DNA of 64,000 bases from Isoptericola cucumis (GCF_014635665.1 NZ_BMDG01000001.1:372001-436000); one strand, 5' to 3'; positions 26,831-36,105 are shown, counted from the first letter of the stretch. Notes: generated from the letters alone by a model not told the origin. Numbers and translations: made by a program.

Positions 26831-27337
26831 ATGACCGACACCTTCCCCGCCTTCTCCGTCAGCCCCGTCCCCCTGCCCGGACCCGGCGTGCAGCCGCCCG
26901 AGCTGTTCCGCGGCATCTACGGCATGCCGATGTTCGTCAACGTCCCGACCCACGACCTCGAGGCGTCCACCGACTTCTGGGTGAACGGCCTCGGCTTCTT
27001 CGAGTTCTTCGCCGCGCCGGGGACCGTCGTGCACCTGCGCCGGTGGGCGTTCCAGGACGTGCTGCTCGTGCCCGCCGCTCCGGCAACCGAGGCCGGCCCG
27101 CTGAGCGTGAGCTTCTCCTGCGTGCAGGGTGAGATCGACGAGATCGCGGCCGCGTGCGAGCGCGTCGCGCCCGGCTCCACCACGGGACCGCGGGTGCAGC
27201 CGTGGGGCACCCTGGACCTGGAGGTCGTGACCCCCGAGCGGACGCGGGTCGTCATGACCGCGGCACGGCCGTGGGACCCGAGCAGCCCGGAGGCCCAGCA
27301 CGTGCGCGACGAGCTGGGCTTCGGCGCCGAGGGATGA
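26831..27337 (+). CDS. VOC-family protein in TipAS-regulated operon
   Basis: This is a 168-residue VOC protein with an N-terminal extension of about 30 residues rich in Pro. The core begins PMFVNVPTHDLEASTDFWVNGLGF and ends GTLDLEVVTPERTRVVMTAARP. Other VOC proteins bind drugs or act on thiol adducts. It is the first gene behind a MerR-type promoter and is followed 55 bp later by a TipAS-domain MerR regulator. This suggests a drug-inducible sequestering or detoxifying role, by inference. Confidence 0.83.
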   Translation: MTDTFPAFSVSPVPLPGPGVQPPELFRGIYGMPMFVNVPTHDLEASTDFWVNGLGFFEFFAAPGTVVHLRRWAFQDVLLVPAAPATEAGPLSVSFSCVQGEIDEIAAACERVAPGSTTGPRVQPWGTLDLEVVTPERTRVVMTAARPWDPSSPEAQHVRDELGFGAEG

Positions 27338-27392
27338 CCCCGCGGTCCCCGCAGGGCGCGCGCCGGTCGTCACGGCGGGCAGACTGGGCGCC

Positions 27393-28199
27393 ATGACGTC
27401 CCGAGCCGCGCCCGGCGCCGACGGCCTGACCGTCGGCGCCGCGGCGCGGGCCGCGGGCGTCACCGTGCGCACGCTGCACCACTGGGACGCCGTCGGCCTG
27501 GTGCGGCCGTCCGCGCGCACGGCCGCCGGGTACCGCCTGTACACGGCGTCGGACCTGGCGCGCGTGCACCGCGTGGTGCTGTACCGGGAGCTCGACGTGC
27601 CCCTCGAGGAGATCGGCGCGCTGCTCGACGCCCCGGAGGGGGCGGACGCGTCGCTGCGCCGCCAGCGCGACCTGGTCCGCGAGCGCCTGCGCCGCCTGGA
27701 GCGCTCGGCCGGCGCGCTGGACCGGCTGATCGAGGCGCGCGAGCGCGGGGTCCTGCTGTCCCCCGAGGAGCAGGTCGCCGTGTTCGGCGAGAGCTGGCAG
27801 CCGTCGTGGGCCGCCGGGGCCCGCGAGCGGTGGGGCGACACCGACCAGTGGGCCCAGTTCGCCGAGCGCGCGGCCGAGCGCTCGGCCGAGGACTGGGCGG
27901 CGGTCGCGGCCGAGGCCGAGGCCGTCCTCGCCGCGCTCGCCGACGCCATGGGCCGCGGCGTGCGGCCCGGCAGCGCGGAGGCGGACGCCCTCGCCGAGCG
28001 GCACCGCGCGTCGCTCGGCGCGTACTTCGACGTCACGCACGCCCGGCACGCCCTCATCGCGCGCCTGTACGCGACGGACGCCGACTTCACCGCGAACCAC
28101 GACGCGGTCCGGCCCGGCCTGACGGCCTGGCTGCTCGACGTGATCGACGAGAACGCCCGCGCGCACGGCGTCGACCCGGACACCGCGACGTGGGAGTGA
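27393..28199 (+). CDS. MerR-family regulator with TipAS drug-binding domain
   Basis: This is a 268-residue protein. The MerR helix-turn-helix is at about residues 10-80 (LTVGAAARAAGVTVRTLHHW, then the wing with GYRLY). A dimerisation helix runs from about 85-120 (LRRQRDLVRERLRRLERSAG). The C-terminal TipAS domain (about 145-265) contains WGDTDQWAQFAERAAERSAEDW and HRASLGAYFDVTHARHALIARLYATD. TipAS domains bind thiopeptides and other drugs covalently or tightly and trigger autoactivation. Its own upstream operon promoter at 26794-26824 has the expected MerR geometry. Confidence 0.93.
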   Translation: MTSRAAPGADGLTVGAAARAAGVTVRTLHHWDAVGLVRPSARTAAGYRLYTASDLARVHRVVLYRELDVPLEEIGALLDAPEGADASLRRQRDLVRERLRRLERSAGALDRLIEARERGVLLSPEEQVAVFGESWQPSWAAGARERWGDTDQWAQFAERAAERSAEDWAAVAAEAEAVLAALADAMGRGVRPGSAEADALAERHRASLGAYFDVTHARHALIARLYATDADFTANHDAVRPGLTAWLLDVIDENARAHGVDPDTATWE

Positions 28200-28253
28200 C
28201 ATGGGTGGGCGCCGGTGGGAGTGACGTGTCTGTGCGCCGGTAGCCTGGCGACC

Positions 28254-29129
28254 GTGCGCCTCGCCACCTGGAACGTGAACTCCGTCCGTGCCCGCGTCGA
28301 CCGCGTGGTCGCCTTCCTGGAGCGGTCGCAGACCGACGTCCTGGCGATCCAGGAGACCAAGTGCCGCGACGAGCAGTTCCCGGTCGCGGCGTTCGAGGCC
28401 GCCGGGTACGAGGTGGCGCACGTGGGCCACTCCGCGTGGAACGGCGTCGCGATCGCCTCGCGGGTGGGCATCGCCGACGTGGCGACGTCGTTCCCCGGCC
28501 AGCCCGGCTTCGCGAAGCCCACCGCCCCGGCCGCCACCGACGACGCCCCCGCCGAGGCCCCCGAGCCGGAGCCGGCCGCCCTGCTCGACGTGCCCCCGCC
28601 CGTCGAGGCCCGGGCGCTGGGCGCCACCTGCGGCGGGGTGCGCGTGTGGTCGCTGTACGTGCCGCACGGCCGCGCGATCGGCGACCCGCACTACGCCTAC
28701 AAGCTCGCGTGGCTCGGTGCGCTGCGCGACGCCGCCGCGGGCTGGCTCGACGCCGACCCCGCGGCGCAGGTCGCGCTGATGGGCGACTGGAACGTCATCC
28801 CGCTCGACACCGACGTCTACGACCCGGCCGCCTTCGCCGGGCACACGCACGTCACGCCCGCCGAGCGGGAGGCCTTCGCCGCGTTCGCGGACGCCGGCTA
28901 CACGGAGGTGACCCGGCAGCACCTGCCCGCCGAGCACACCTACACCTACTGGGACTACCAGCAGCTCGCCTTCCCCCGGAACAAGGGCCTGCGCATCGAC
29001 TTCGCCTACGCCTCGCCGCGCCTCGCCGACCGGGTGACCGGGGTGGTCATCGACCGCGACGAGCGCAAGGGCAAGGGCGCGAGCGACCATGTCCCGGTCG
29101 TCCTCGACGTCGCCGCCCCCGCGACCTGA
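28254..29129 (+). CDS. xthA: Exodeoxyribonuclease III
   Basis: This is an EEP-family AP endonuclease and 3'-5' exonuclease of base-excision repair, 291 residues from GTG 28254. It has RLATWNVNSVRARVDRVV at the start, AIQETKCRDEQFP (catalytic Glu), LYVPHGRAIGD, LMGDWNVIPLDTDVYD (catalytic Asp and Asn), RIDFAYASP and SDHVPVV (catalytic Asp-His). An Ala/Pro/Glu-rich insert of about 30 residues (PTAPAATDDAPAEAPEPEPA...) lies near residue 85, in a surface loop before the GVRVWSLYV strand; it is not part of the usual fold. A second start at 28215 would add unconserved residues. Confidence 0.94.
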   Translation: MRLATWNVNSVRARVDRVVAFLERSQTDVLAIQETKCRDEQFPVAAFEAAGYEVAHVGHSAWNGVAIASRVGIADVATSFPGQPGFAKPTAPAATDDAPAEAPEPEPAALLDVPPPVEARALGATCGGVRVWSLYVPHGRAIGDPHYAYKLAWLGALRDAAAGWLDADPAAQVALMGDWNVIPLDTDVYDPAAFAGHTHVTPAEREAFAAFADAGYTEVTRQHLPAEHTYTYWDYQQLAFPRNKGLRIDFAYASPRLADRVTGVVIDRDERKGKGASDHVPVVLDVAAPAT

Positions 29130-29140
29130 CGGGAGGGCGC

Positions 29141-29872
29141 ATGAGCAGCGACGACCACCCCACGTCCCCGCAGGACCGCGACCGCCCCGACGCCCCCGAC
29201 CGTGCCGCCGAGCCCGCCGAGCCCGCCGAGCCGACCTTCGCCTCGCCCACCCCGGCGGGCGTGCTGCCCGCCGGCGGGCTGGACGACGTCCGCCTGCCGG
29301 CCACCGGCGACGGCCCTCCCGGGCGGCCCGGCCACGGGCCGGCGGCGTCCGCGCCCGCCACGTCCGGCGGGCCCGCGCCGGGAGACGTCGGGCGACGACG
29401 TGTCCTGCTCGCGACCGGCGCCGTCGTCGCGCTCGCCCTCGTCGCCGCCGGCGTCGCCCTGGGCGTCGACGCCGCCCGGAGCCGCGCGTGGGAGCCGGTG
29501 AGCGCCGACGTCCCCGAGGCCCTCGAGGTGAACTCGGTGCAGCTGGTCCTCGGCTCGTGCGTCGCCGAGCTGCCCGCCGACGGGGCGGTGGAGCGGGTCA
29601 CCGTGGTGCCGTGCGACGACCCGCACGAGGCCCAGGTCGTGGGACGGACGGACGCGTCGCCGGACGCCGTCTGGCCGGGCGACCAGGACGCCGGCGCGAG
29701 GGCGCGGGCGTCCTGCGGGCCGCCGCTGCTCGGGGCGCAGGGCCGCCGGGAGGCGGACGGGCTGCGGTTCGTCGTCTGGGCACCGAGCGAGGCGTCGTGG
29801 GAGGCCGGCGACCGCACCAGCCTGTGCCTCGCGTCGTCGGACCCGGCCGAGACCGGGTCGCTGCTGCGCTGA
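29141..29872 (+). CDS. Septum-formation-like (Septum_form) membrane protein
   Basis: This is a 243-residue protein. A disordered Pro/Ala/Asp-rich cytoplasmic tail of about 85 residues leads to one transmembrane segment (VLLATGAVVALALVAAGVALGV). The extracytoplasmic domain contains LVLGSCVAELP and VTVVPCDDPHEAQVVGR, and two further Cys (SCGPPLL, SLCLASS), the pattern of the actinobacterial Septum_form/DUF4190-associated family. The paired Cys probably form disulfides outside the cell. It starts 11 bases after xthA with GGGAGG as ribosome site. Its molecular function is unknown. Confidence 0.75.
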   Translation: MSSDDHPTSPQDRDRPDAPDRAAEPAEPAEPTFASPTPAGVLPAGGLDDVRLPATGDGPPGRPGHGPAASAPATSGGPAPGDVGRRRVLLATGAVVALALVAAGVALGVDAARSRAWEPVSADVPEALEVNSVQLVLGSCVAELPADGAVERVTVVPCDDPHEAQVVGRTDASPDAVWPGDQDAGARARASCGPPLLGAQGRREADGLRFVVWAPSEASWEAGDRTSLCLASSDPAETGSLLR

Positions 29873-29892
29873 GCGGTCCGGCCGGAGCCCGG

Positions 29893-29908
29893 AGTGACCT
29901 TCGTCACA
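29893..29908. promoter_or_regulatory. CRP/GlxR-like site upstream of NlpC/P60 gene
   Basis: The sequence AGTGACCTTCGTCACA matches TGTGA-N6-TCACA at nine of ten defined bases. It lies about 400 bp before the NlpC/P60 start and ahead of the riboswitch. CRP/GlxR controls rpf and cell-wall genes in related Actinobacteria (family knowledge). The rest of 29873-30069 holds no reading frame that I trust. Confidence 0.65.
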
Positions 29909-30069
29909 CGACATGCCGAACCGCGGTGCCGGGTAGGTCCGTGAATGCCCCGAGTCGTCCTGGGCCGACGCCGCACCCCTCGCCGTCGCGGCGACGCGCC
30001 GGGCGTTATCCGAACGTGACCCGCGAGGGTCGCCGGGGTTAGCGTCCTTCGACCGCTCGCGACGCTCGC

Positions 30070-30296
30070 GAACGGCAGACGGGGCGCAGCCGAGTGCTGC
30101 CGGCGCTCCGATCACCGACGAACCTCACGGCAGCAACGGGAGAACCACCTTTCGGCCGGGCCCGGCGACACGTCGCCGGACACGGTCTCGGGGTTAAGCG
30201 GTCTCGTCCGCACGTCCGACTGGGTCGGACAGGCGGCAGACGGCGGGCCAACGATCTCGGCCTCACCCGACAGCTCATCTCGTAGGCTCGAGAGGT
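30070..30296 (+). ncRNA. c-di-AMP riboswitch (ydaO-yuaA type)
   Basis: Three conserved blocks of the ydaO-yuaA motif are visible in order: ACGGGAGAACCA (30136-30147), GGGGTTAAG (30190-30198) and CCCGACAGCTCATCTCGTAG (30266-30285), the last being the 3' pseudo-symmetric core, followed by GCTCGAGAGG. Variable GC-rich stems fill the intervals. It directly precedes an NlpC/P60 cell-wall hydrolase, the usual target in Actinobacteria. In this class c-di-AMP normally turns expression off. The 5' boundary is approximate. Confidence 0.87.
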
Positions 30297-30302
30297 CACC
30301 AC

Positions 30303-31109
30303 ATGTCCACCTCCCTCGATCAGCCGCGCCCTGCGGCTGTCGCCGCCTCGCGCCCGCGACGCGCCGTCGTCGCTCTCGGCCTCGTCGCCGCCCTCACCGG
30401 CGGCGGCCTCGTCGCCACCGCAGGCCAGGCCTCCGCCGCCCCGGCCCCCACCGCCGTGCAGGCCGCGGCCAAGGCCACCCCGAAGACCAGCCTCTCCGTG
30501 TCGAAGCACCGGATCACCGCCGGCACGGGCACGCGCCCCGTGTTCAAGGTCAAGGTCTCGCACGCCGGCAAGGCCGCCGCCGGCAAGGTGCGGCTCCGCA
30601 TCAGCGGCAAGAGCGTCCAGGTCAAGACGCTCCACCGCGGCAAGGCCACCTTCTCGCCCTCCTCCGCGCACTACCGCCACGGCAAGAACAAGGCGCGCGT
30701 GGTCGTGAACCCCTCGAAGAGCTCGCTGCGGAGCACCTCGACCCGCACGGTCGGCATCCGGGCGAACAAGCTGAGCCGCGGCGCCAAGATCGTCCGCGTC
30801 GCGAAGGCGCAGGTCGGCGACCGCTACCGGTACGGCGCCAACGGCCCGAGCGCCTTCGACTGCTCCGGCCTGACGAAGTACGTGTACAAGAAGGCCGTCG
30901 GCAAGACGCTGCCCCGCTCCTCGTCCGCGCAGCGCAGCGCCGGCAAGGCCGTGTCCCGCAAGAACGCCAGGCCCGGCGACCTCATCTACACGCCGGGTCA
31001 CGTGGCCGTCTACATCGGCAAGGGCAAGCAGGTCGAGGCCGCCCGCCCGGGCGTCGGCGTCGTCAAGCGCCACATCTGGCAGGACAACCCGCGGTTCATC
31101 CGCATGTGA
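30303..31109 (+). CDS. Secreted NlpC/P60-family peptidoglycan endopeptidase
   Basis: This is a 268-residue exported protein. An Arg-containing n-region and hydrophobic core (ALGLVAALTGGGLVATAG) end at the signal-peptidase site ASA-AP near residue 46. A beta-rich linker domain of about 95 residues follows. The C-terminal NlpC/P60 domain runs from VRVAKAQVGDRYRYGANGP, with catalytic Cys187 in FDCSGL and His233 in GHVAVYIG. It should cut stem-peptide bonds in peptidoglycan. It is under an upstream c-di-AMP riboswitch and possibly a CRP-like site, linking wall hydrolysis to turgor and growth state. The start is ATG 30303, right after the aptamer. Confidence 0.93.
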   Translation: MSTSLDQPRPAAVAASRPRRAVVALGLVAALTGGGLVATAGQASAAPAPTAVQAAAKATPKTSLSVSKHRITAGTGTRPVFKVKVSHAGKAAAGKVRLRISGKSVQVKTLHRGKATFSPSSAHYRHGKNKARVVVNPSKSSLRSTSTRTVGIRANKLSRGAKIVRVAKAQVGDRYRYGANGPSAFDCSGLTKYVYKKAVGKTLPRSSSAQRSAGKAVSRKNARPGDLIYTPGHVAVYIGKGKQVEAARPGVGVVKRHIWQDNPRFIRM

Positions 31110-31121
31110 CCCTCCCCGCAC

Positions 31122-31165
31122 GCACGGACGGCCCTCCCCGGGATCTCGGGGAGGGCCGTCCGTGC
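31122..31165. terminator. Strong terminator hairpin
   Basis: A 19-bp perfect stem, GCACGGACGGCCCTCCCCG with CGGGGAGGGCCGTCCGTGC, has a 6-base loop. It follows the NlpC/P60 gene by 12 bases and precedes the stop of the convergent GMC oxidoreductase by 43 bases, so it probably serves both. Confidence 0.87.
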
Positions 31166-31208
31166 GTCGAGGGCCGTGCGGCTCGGCCGTCGCCGGTCCG
31201 TCATCCGG

Positions 31209-33365
31209 TCAGGGGACGTGTCGGCCGACGCCGCGCCGTGTCAGGGCCGAGCCCACGAAGAAGGACGCGAAGCGCAGCAGCGCCCGGGCGCGCCGCGGCC
31301 CGGTGAACCCCGTGCCGCGCAGGGCCAGCACCAGGCGGGCGACGGAGGCGGGGCCGATGACGAGCACGACCCGGCGGGTCTCCTGACCCGCGGTGAGCTC
31401 GAGCCGCAGGGTGGTCAGGCCCACCAGGAGGCCGACCGGGTCGCGGTACCGCACGTGCTTGGTGCCGCGGGCCCGCCAGCGCCGGCCCTGGTCGTCGGCG
31501 AACTCGAGGTCGTACGCCATGGCCTCCGACCCGTCGTCCGGGAACAGGTGCAGGACGCCGGAGACCGGGGCGGCGCGGGCGAGGCCCGGCGCCTCGATCT
31601 CGCCCTCCACCCGGACCGGGTGCCCGGGGTCGCGCAGGAACGGCTCCATGCCGGGCACGGTCGCCCGCAGCGTCAGGACGACGCGCCGCCCCGGCCGGTC
31701 GCGCGAGACCATCCGTTCGTCGAACCGGACGCCGTCGCCGGCGGTCTCGGCCCGGCGGCGCGCCATGGCGGTGGTGGCGGCGTCCTCGGGGACGTCCCGC
31801 GGGCGCACGTCGTCCCACTCCGGCGCGCGCCATCCCGGGCGGGAGGCGCGGACGACGCCCTCGACGGCGCGCTCGGTGACGGCGAGGATCGTCGCCGACG
31901 GGTTGACCCCCGTGGAGGACGGCAGCACCGACCCGTCCATCACGAACAGGCCCGGCGCGCCGTGCACCTCGCCGAGGTCGTCCACGACCCCCGCGTCACG
32001 ATCGACCCCCGCCGGGACGCCGCCGAGCGGGTGCACCGTGGTGGTCCGGCGCAGCAGCGACCAGGTCACCGGGGTCCGCACCGCCGACCCGAGGCTGCGT
32101 GCCACGAGCGGCCCCACCCTCCCCTGGGCGCGGTAGAGCCGCGCGGTCGTGGACCTGCTCCGGTGGCGCCAGTCCAGGACGGCCCGCCCGTGCCGGTCGA
32201 GCCGCAGCCGGCCGTCGCCGGCGTCGTGCCCCATCGACAGCAGCGCGAAGGCCTGGCGCGGGTCGAGGCCGCGGAGCCGGCGCCACCGGGAGCGCAGGCC
32301 CCGGGCTGGCAGCGTCTCGTCGAGCAGGCGCCGCAGCGCGAGCGGGTAGGCGCCGTCCTGCACCTGGAACCAGGCGGACCCGCGCCCCTCGGGCACGTCG
32401 AGCACGGTGGTGGTCGTGATGGTGGGCCCGGTCGTCAGGTCGCCGTCGGAACGCCGGCCCCGGGCGAGCGCGAGGAAGTCACCGTTGCCGGAGAACCCCT
32501 CCCCCAGACGCGGCGAGAGGTCGGGCAGGGTGCCGTCCACGTCACGCGCCCGGAGCAGCAGCTCGGTGGTGGCCACCGCGCCCGCCGCGAGGACGACCCG
32601 CGGCGCCCGGAAGACGCGCGGCGGCGCGTCCGGGTCCGACGGCGTCCGCACGGTCACCGCGTACCCGTCGCCGTCGCGCGCGATGCCGGTGACCTCGGCG
32701 TCCGTGACGCCGGTGGCGCCGGCCCGCTCGGCGACGGCGAGGTACGTGTGGTCGAGCGAGTTCTTGGCGCCGTGGTTGCAGCCCAGCACGCACTCCCCGA
32801 CGAAGGCGCAGCCGCGGCGAGGGACGCCGTGCGCGTTGGGGCGCCACGTGTCGACGTCGCCGAACGTCACGGCGAGGTTCGGCGTGAACGACCCCTCGGC
32901 GACGTCCATCGGGGAGACGAGGCGCTCCACCATCGCCTGCCGGTCCGGGGGCCGCCCCGTCCTCGGGTCGGCGGTGACCGGCCGCACCTGCAGCATGTGC
33001 GCCGCGAGGTCGTAGTACGGGTCGAGCTCGCCGCGGCGCAGGTGCGCCGGCCAGCGAGCCTCCAGCGTGGCGTCCGCCGGGCGAGCGAACACGTTGGCGT
33101 AGACGAGGGAGCCGCCGCCCCAGCCCGCCCCCTGCACGGCGCCCATCCCGTCGAGCCAGCGGATGTCGTACAGGCCGTGGCCGGCCTCCCACAACCATCC
33201 GTCCTCGACGCGGGGGCCGCGCGGGAACTCCCCCTGCGCCCAGCGGCGGCCGCGCTCGAGGACGAGCACGCCGAACCCCGCCTGCGCGAACCGGGCCGCC
33301 GCGACGGCGCCGCCGAACCCGCTGCCGACGACGATCACGTCGGGGCTCGGCTGCGTGCTCGTCAT
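31209..33365 (-). CDS. GMC-family FAD-dependent oxidoreductase (cholesterol-oxidase-like)
   Basis: This is a 718-residue flavoprotein. The FAD-binding motif VIVVGSGFGGAVAAARFA is at residue 10, followed by GAGWGGGSLVYANVF, the GMC middle region with CAFVGECVLGCNHGAKNSLD, and the C-terminal HPLGGVPAGV...GLFVMDGSVLPSSTGVNPSATI block with the active-site His. A further domain of about 170 residues (from about 545) with WRARGTKHVRYRD is typical of the larger ChoD-type sterol oxidase-like proteins. The substrate may be a sterol or alcohol but is not proven. A CRP-like dyad lies 48 bp upstream of its start. Confidence 0.88.
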   Translation of the reverse strand: MTSTQPSPDVIVVGSGFGGAVAAARFAQAGFGVLVLERGRRWAQGEFPRGPRVEDGWLWEAGHGLYDIRWLDGMGAVQGAGWGGGSLVYANVFARPADATLEARWPAHLRRGELDPYYDLAAHMLQVRPVTADPRTGRPPDRQAMVERLVSPMDVAEGSFTPNLAVTFGDVDTWRPNAHGVPRRGCAFVGECVLGCNHGAKNSLDHTYLAVAERAGATGVTDAEVTGIARDGDGYAVTVRTPSDPDAPPRVFRAPRVVLAAGAVATTELLLRARDVDGTLPDLSPRLGEGFSGNGDFLALARGRRSDGDLTTGPTITTTTVLDVPEGRGSAWFQVQDGAYPLALRRLLDETLPARGLRSRWRRLRGLDPRQAFALLSMGHDAGDGRLRLDRHGRAVLDWRHRSRSTTARLYRAQGRVGPLVARSLGSAVRTPVTWSLLRRTTTVHPLGGVPAGVDRDAGVVDDLGEVHGAPGLFVMDGSVLPSSTGVNPSATILAVTERAVEGVVRASRPGWRAPEWDDVRPRDVPEDAATTAMARRRAETAGDGVRFDERMVSRDRPGRRVVLTLRATVPGMEPFLRDPGHPVRVEGEIEAPGLARAAPVSGVLHLFPDDGSEAMAYDLEFADDQGRRWRARGTKHVRYRDPVGLLVGLTTLRLELTAGQETRRVVLVIGPASVARLVLALRGTGFTGPRRARALLRFASFFVGSALTRRGVGRHVP

Positions 33366-33412
33366 GGGCCCTCTCGGGTGGCGGCGCGGGGGCGGCGCCC
33401 GTCAGGACGCCG

Positions 33413-33428
33413 CGTGACCCTGGTCACG
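33413..33428. promoter_or_regulatory. CRP/GlxR-like palindrome upstream of the GMC gene
   Basis: The 16-bp perfect palindrome CGTGACCCTGGTCACG contains the core GTGA-N6-TCAC. It is 48 bp before the ATG of the GMC oxidoreductase, within promoter distance. It resembles the site at 29893-29908. Binding by a CRP/GlxR regulator is inferred. Confidence 0.65.
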
Positions 33429-33480
33429 GGCCGGACTCATCGTAGGTTCCGCCCTCCGCGCCTGTCACCCGGCCGCGCGG

Positions 33481-36105
33481 TCACACGACCGCGGGCGCCG
33501 CGACCACCAGCCCCGCGGCGTCGGGCGCGCGGTCCACGACGACGGTGTCACCGTCGGCGACCTCCCCCGCCAGCAGGAGCTTCGCGAGCCGGTCGCCGAT
33601 CTCGCGCTGCACCAGGCGGCGCAGCGGGCGGGCGCCGTACGCCGGGTCGAAGCCCTCGAGCGCCAGCCACTCGCGCGCGGCGGACGTGACCTCCACCGTG
33701 ATGCGCCGGTCTGCGAGCCGGCGGGCGAACGCCTCGACCTGCAGGTCGACGATCCGGCCCAGCTCGTCCACGCTCAGCGCGTCGAAGACGACCACGTCGT
33801 CGAGCCGGTTGAGGAACTCCGGCTTGAACGACGCCCGCACGGCCTGCATCACGGCCTCGTGCTTCGCCTCGTCGGCCAGCGTCGGGTCGACGAGGAACTG
33901 CGAACCGAGGTTCGACGTCAGCACGAGGATCGTGGAGCGGAAGTCCACCGTGCGGCCCTGGCCGTCGGTGAGCCGGCCGTCGTCGAGCACCTGCAGCAGG
34001 ATGTCGAAGACCTCCGGGTGCGCCTTCTCCACCTCGTCCAGCAGGACGACGGAGTACGGGCGCCGGCGCACCGCCTCGGTGAGCTGGCCGCCCTCCTCGT
34101 AGCCGACGTAGCCGGGGGGCGCCCCGACCAGCCGTGCCACGGAGTGCTTCTCCGCGTACTCCGACATGTCGATGCGCACCATGGCGCGCTCGTCGTCGAA
34201 CAAGAAGTCCGCGAGCGACTTGGCGAGCTCCGTCTTGCCGACACCCGTGGGCCCGAGGAACAGGAACGAGCCCGTCGGCCGGTCGGGGTCGGCGACCCCG
34301 GACCGCGAGCGCCGCACCGCGTCGGACACGGCGCGCACCGCGTCGCGCTGGCCGATGAGCCGCTCACCGATGACGTCCTCCATGTGCAGGAGCTTCTCGG
34401 ACTCGCCCTGCAGCATGCGCCCCGCGGGGATGCCCGTCCAGGCGGAGACGACCTCGGCGATCTCGTCGGCGCCGACCTTGTCGGCGATCATCGGTGCCTC
34501 CTGGGCGACGTCGCCGGCCTCCGCGGACGCGTCCGTCGACGCCTCGGCGCGCTCGGCGTCCACCAGCTCGCGCTCCACGGCGGGGATCTCGCCGTACTGG
34601 ACGCGCGCGGCGCCCTCGAGGTCGCCCTCGCGCAGCTTGCGCTCGGCGTCGCTGCGCAGCGCGTCGAGGCGGGCGCGCAGGTCGCCGACGCGGTTGTGCC
34701 CGGCCTTCTCGGACTCCCAGCGCGCGGTGAGCCCGGCGAGCTCCTCGCGCTTGTCCGCCAGGTCGGCCCGCAGCCGCTCGAGCCGGTCGACGCTCGCCGC
34801 GTCGGTGGACTCGCTGAGCACGACCTCCTCCATCTCGAGGCGCGTCACGGCGCGCTGCAGCTCGTCGATCTCGATGGGCGAGGAGTCGAGCTCCATGCGC
34901 AGGCGGCTGGCGGCCTCGTCGACCAGGTCGATGGCCTTGTCGGGAAGCTGGCGGCCCGTGATGAAGCGGTCGGACAGGGACGCCGCGGCCACGAGCGCGG
35001 AGTCGGCGATCGTCACCTTGTGGTGCGCCTCGTACCGCTCCTTGAGCCCGCGCAGGATGGCGACGGTGTCCTCGACGGACGGCTCGCCGACGAAGACCTG
35101 CTGGAAGCGTCGCTCCAGGGCCGGGTCCTTCTCGATGTGCTCGCGGTACTCGTCGAGCGTCGTGGCGCCGACCATCCGCAGCTCGCCGCGGGCGAGCATG
35201 GGCTTGAGCATGTTGCCCGCGTCCATGGCGCCCTCGCCGCCGGCGCCCGCGCCGACGACGGTGTGCAGCTCGTCGATGAACGTCACGACCTCGCCGTCGG
35301 AGGCGGTGATCTCCTCCAGGACGGCCTTGAGCCGCTCCTCGAACTCGCCGCGGTACTTGGCGCCCGCGACCATCCCCGCGAGGTCGAGCGCGACGAGGCG
35401 CTTGCCCTGCAGGGAGTCGGGGACGTCGCCGGCGACGATCCGCTGGGCGAGGCCCTCGACGACGGCGGTCTTGCCGACGCCGGGCTCGCCGATGAGCACG
35501 GGGTTGTTCTTGGTGCGGCGGCTGAGCACCTGCACGACGCGGCGGATCTCCGAGTCACGCCCGATGACGGGGTCGAGCTTCCCGTCGCGCGCGGCCTGCG
35601 TGAGGTCCGAGCCGTACTGCTCGAGCGCCTTGTAGGTGCCCTCGGGGTTGGGGGTGGTCACACGGCCGGAGCCGCGGACGGCGGGCAGCGCGGCGCGCAG
35701 GGCGTCGGCGGTGGCGCCGGCGCCGGTGAGCGCCTGGGCGGCGGACGACTGCCCGGCCGCGATCGCGATGAGCAGGTGCTCGGTCGAGACGTACTCGTCG
35801 CCGAGCGCCTCGGCCTCCTTGCCCGCGAGCTCGAGCACGGTGGTCGTGGCACGCGACGCCCGCGGCTCGGCGACGGCGGAGCCGCTGGCGGCGGGCAGCG
35901 CGACGAGGGCCGCACGGGTGCGCTGACCGATCTGCTGGGGGTCGGCGCCGACGGCCTCGAGCAGGCCGACGGCGACGCCGCCGCTCTGCTGGAGCAGGGC
36001 GGCGAGCACGTGCACGGGCTCGAGCTGCGGGTTGCCGGCCGCCGACGCCGTCTGGACGGCGTCGCCGAGCGCCTGCTGCGACATGGTCGTGAGCTTGATG
36101 TCCAT
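33481..36105 (-). CDS. clpB: ATP-dependent chaperone ClpB
   Basis: This is an 874-residue Hsp100 disaggregase. It has the N-terminal Clp_N repeat region (about 1-150), first AAA+ with Walker A GEPGVGKT at 206 and [10 protein letters not shown]-type Walker B region ([12 protein letters not shown]), the coiled-coil middle domain (about 410-535) that marks ClpB, and second AAA+ with GPTGVGKT at 618 and [16 protein letters not shown]. It lacks a ClpP-docking loop by class. ATG 36105 follows GGAGGT; a much longer upstream frame is rejected because it runs into the divergent lipoprotein gene. A HAIR operator 61 bp upstream indicates HspR control. Confidence 0.97.
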   Translation of the reverse strand: MDIKLTTMSQQALGDAVQTASAAGNPQLEPVHVLAALLQQSGGVAVGLLEAVGADPQQIGQRTRAALVALPAASGSAVAEPRASRATTTVLELAGKEAEALGDEYVSTEHLLIAIAAGQSSAAQALTGAGATADALRAALPAVRGSGRVTTPNPEGTYKALEQYGSDLTQAARDGKLDPVIGRDSEIRRVVQVLSRRTKNNPVLIGEPGVGKTAVVEGLAQRIVAGDVPDSLQGKRLVALDLAGMVAGAKYRGEFEERLKAVLEEITASDGEVVTFIDELHTVVGAGAGGEGAMDAGNMLKPMLARGELRMVGATTLDEYREHIEKDPALERRFQQVFVGEPSVEDTVAILRGLKERYEAHHKVTIADSALVAAASLSDRFITGRQLPDKAIDLVDEAASRLRMELDSSPIEIDELQRAVTRLEMEEVVLSESTDAASVDRLERLRADLADKREELAGLTARWESEKAGHNRVGDLRARLDALRSDAERKLREGDLEGAARVQYGEIPAVERELVDAERAEASTDASAEAGDVAQEAPMIADKVGADEIAEVVSAWTGIPAGRMLQGESEKLLHMEDVIGERLIGQRDAVRAVSDAVRRSRSGVADPDRPTGSFLFLGPTGVGKTELAKSLADFLFDDERAMVRIDMSEYAEKHSVARLVGAPPGYVGYEEGGQLTEAVRRRPYSVVLLDEVEKAHPEVFDILLQVLDDGRLTDGQGRTVDFRSTILVLTSNLGSQFLVDPTLADEAKHEAVMQAVRASFKPEFLNRLDDVVVFDALSVDELGRIVDLQVEAFARRLADRRITVEVTSAAREWLALEGFDPAYGARPLRRLVQREIGDRLAKLLLAGEVADGDTVVVDRAPDAAGLVVAAPAVV

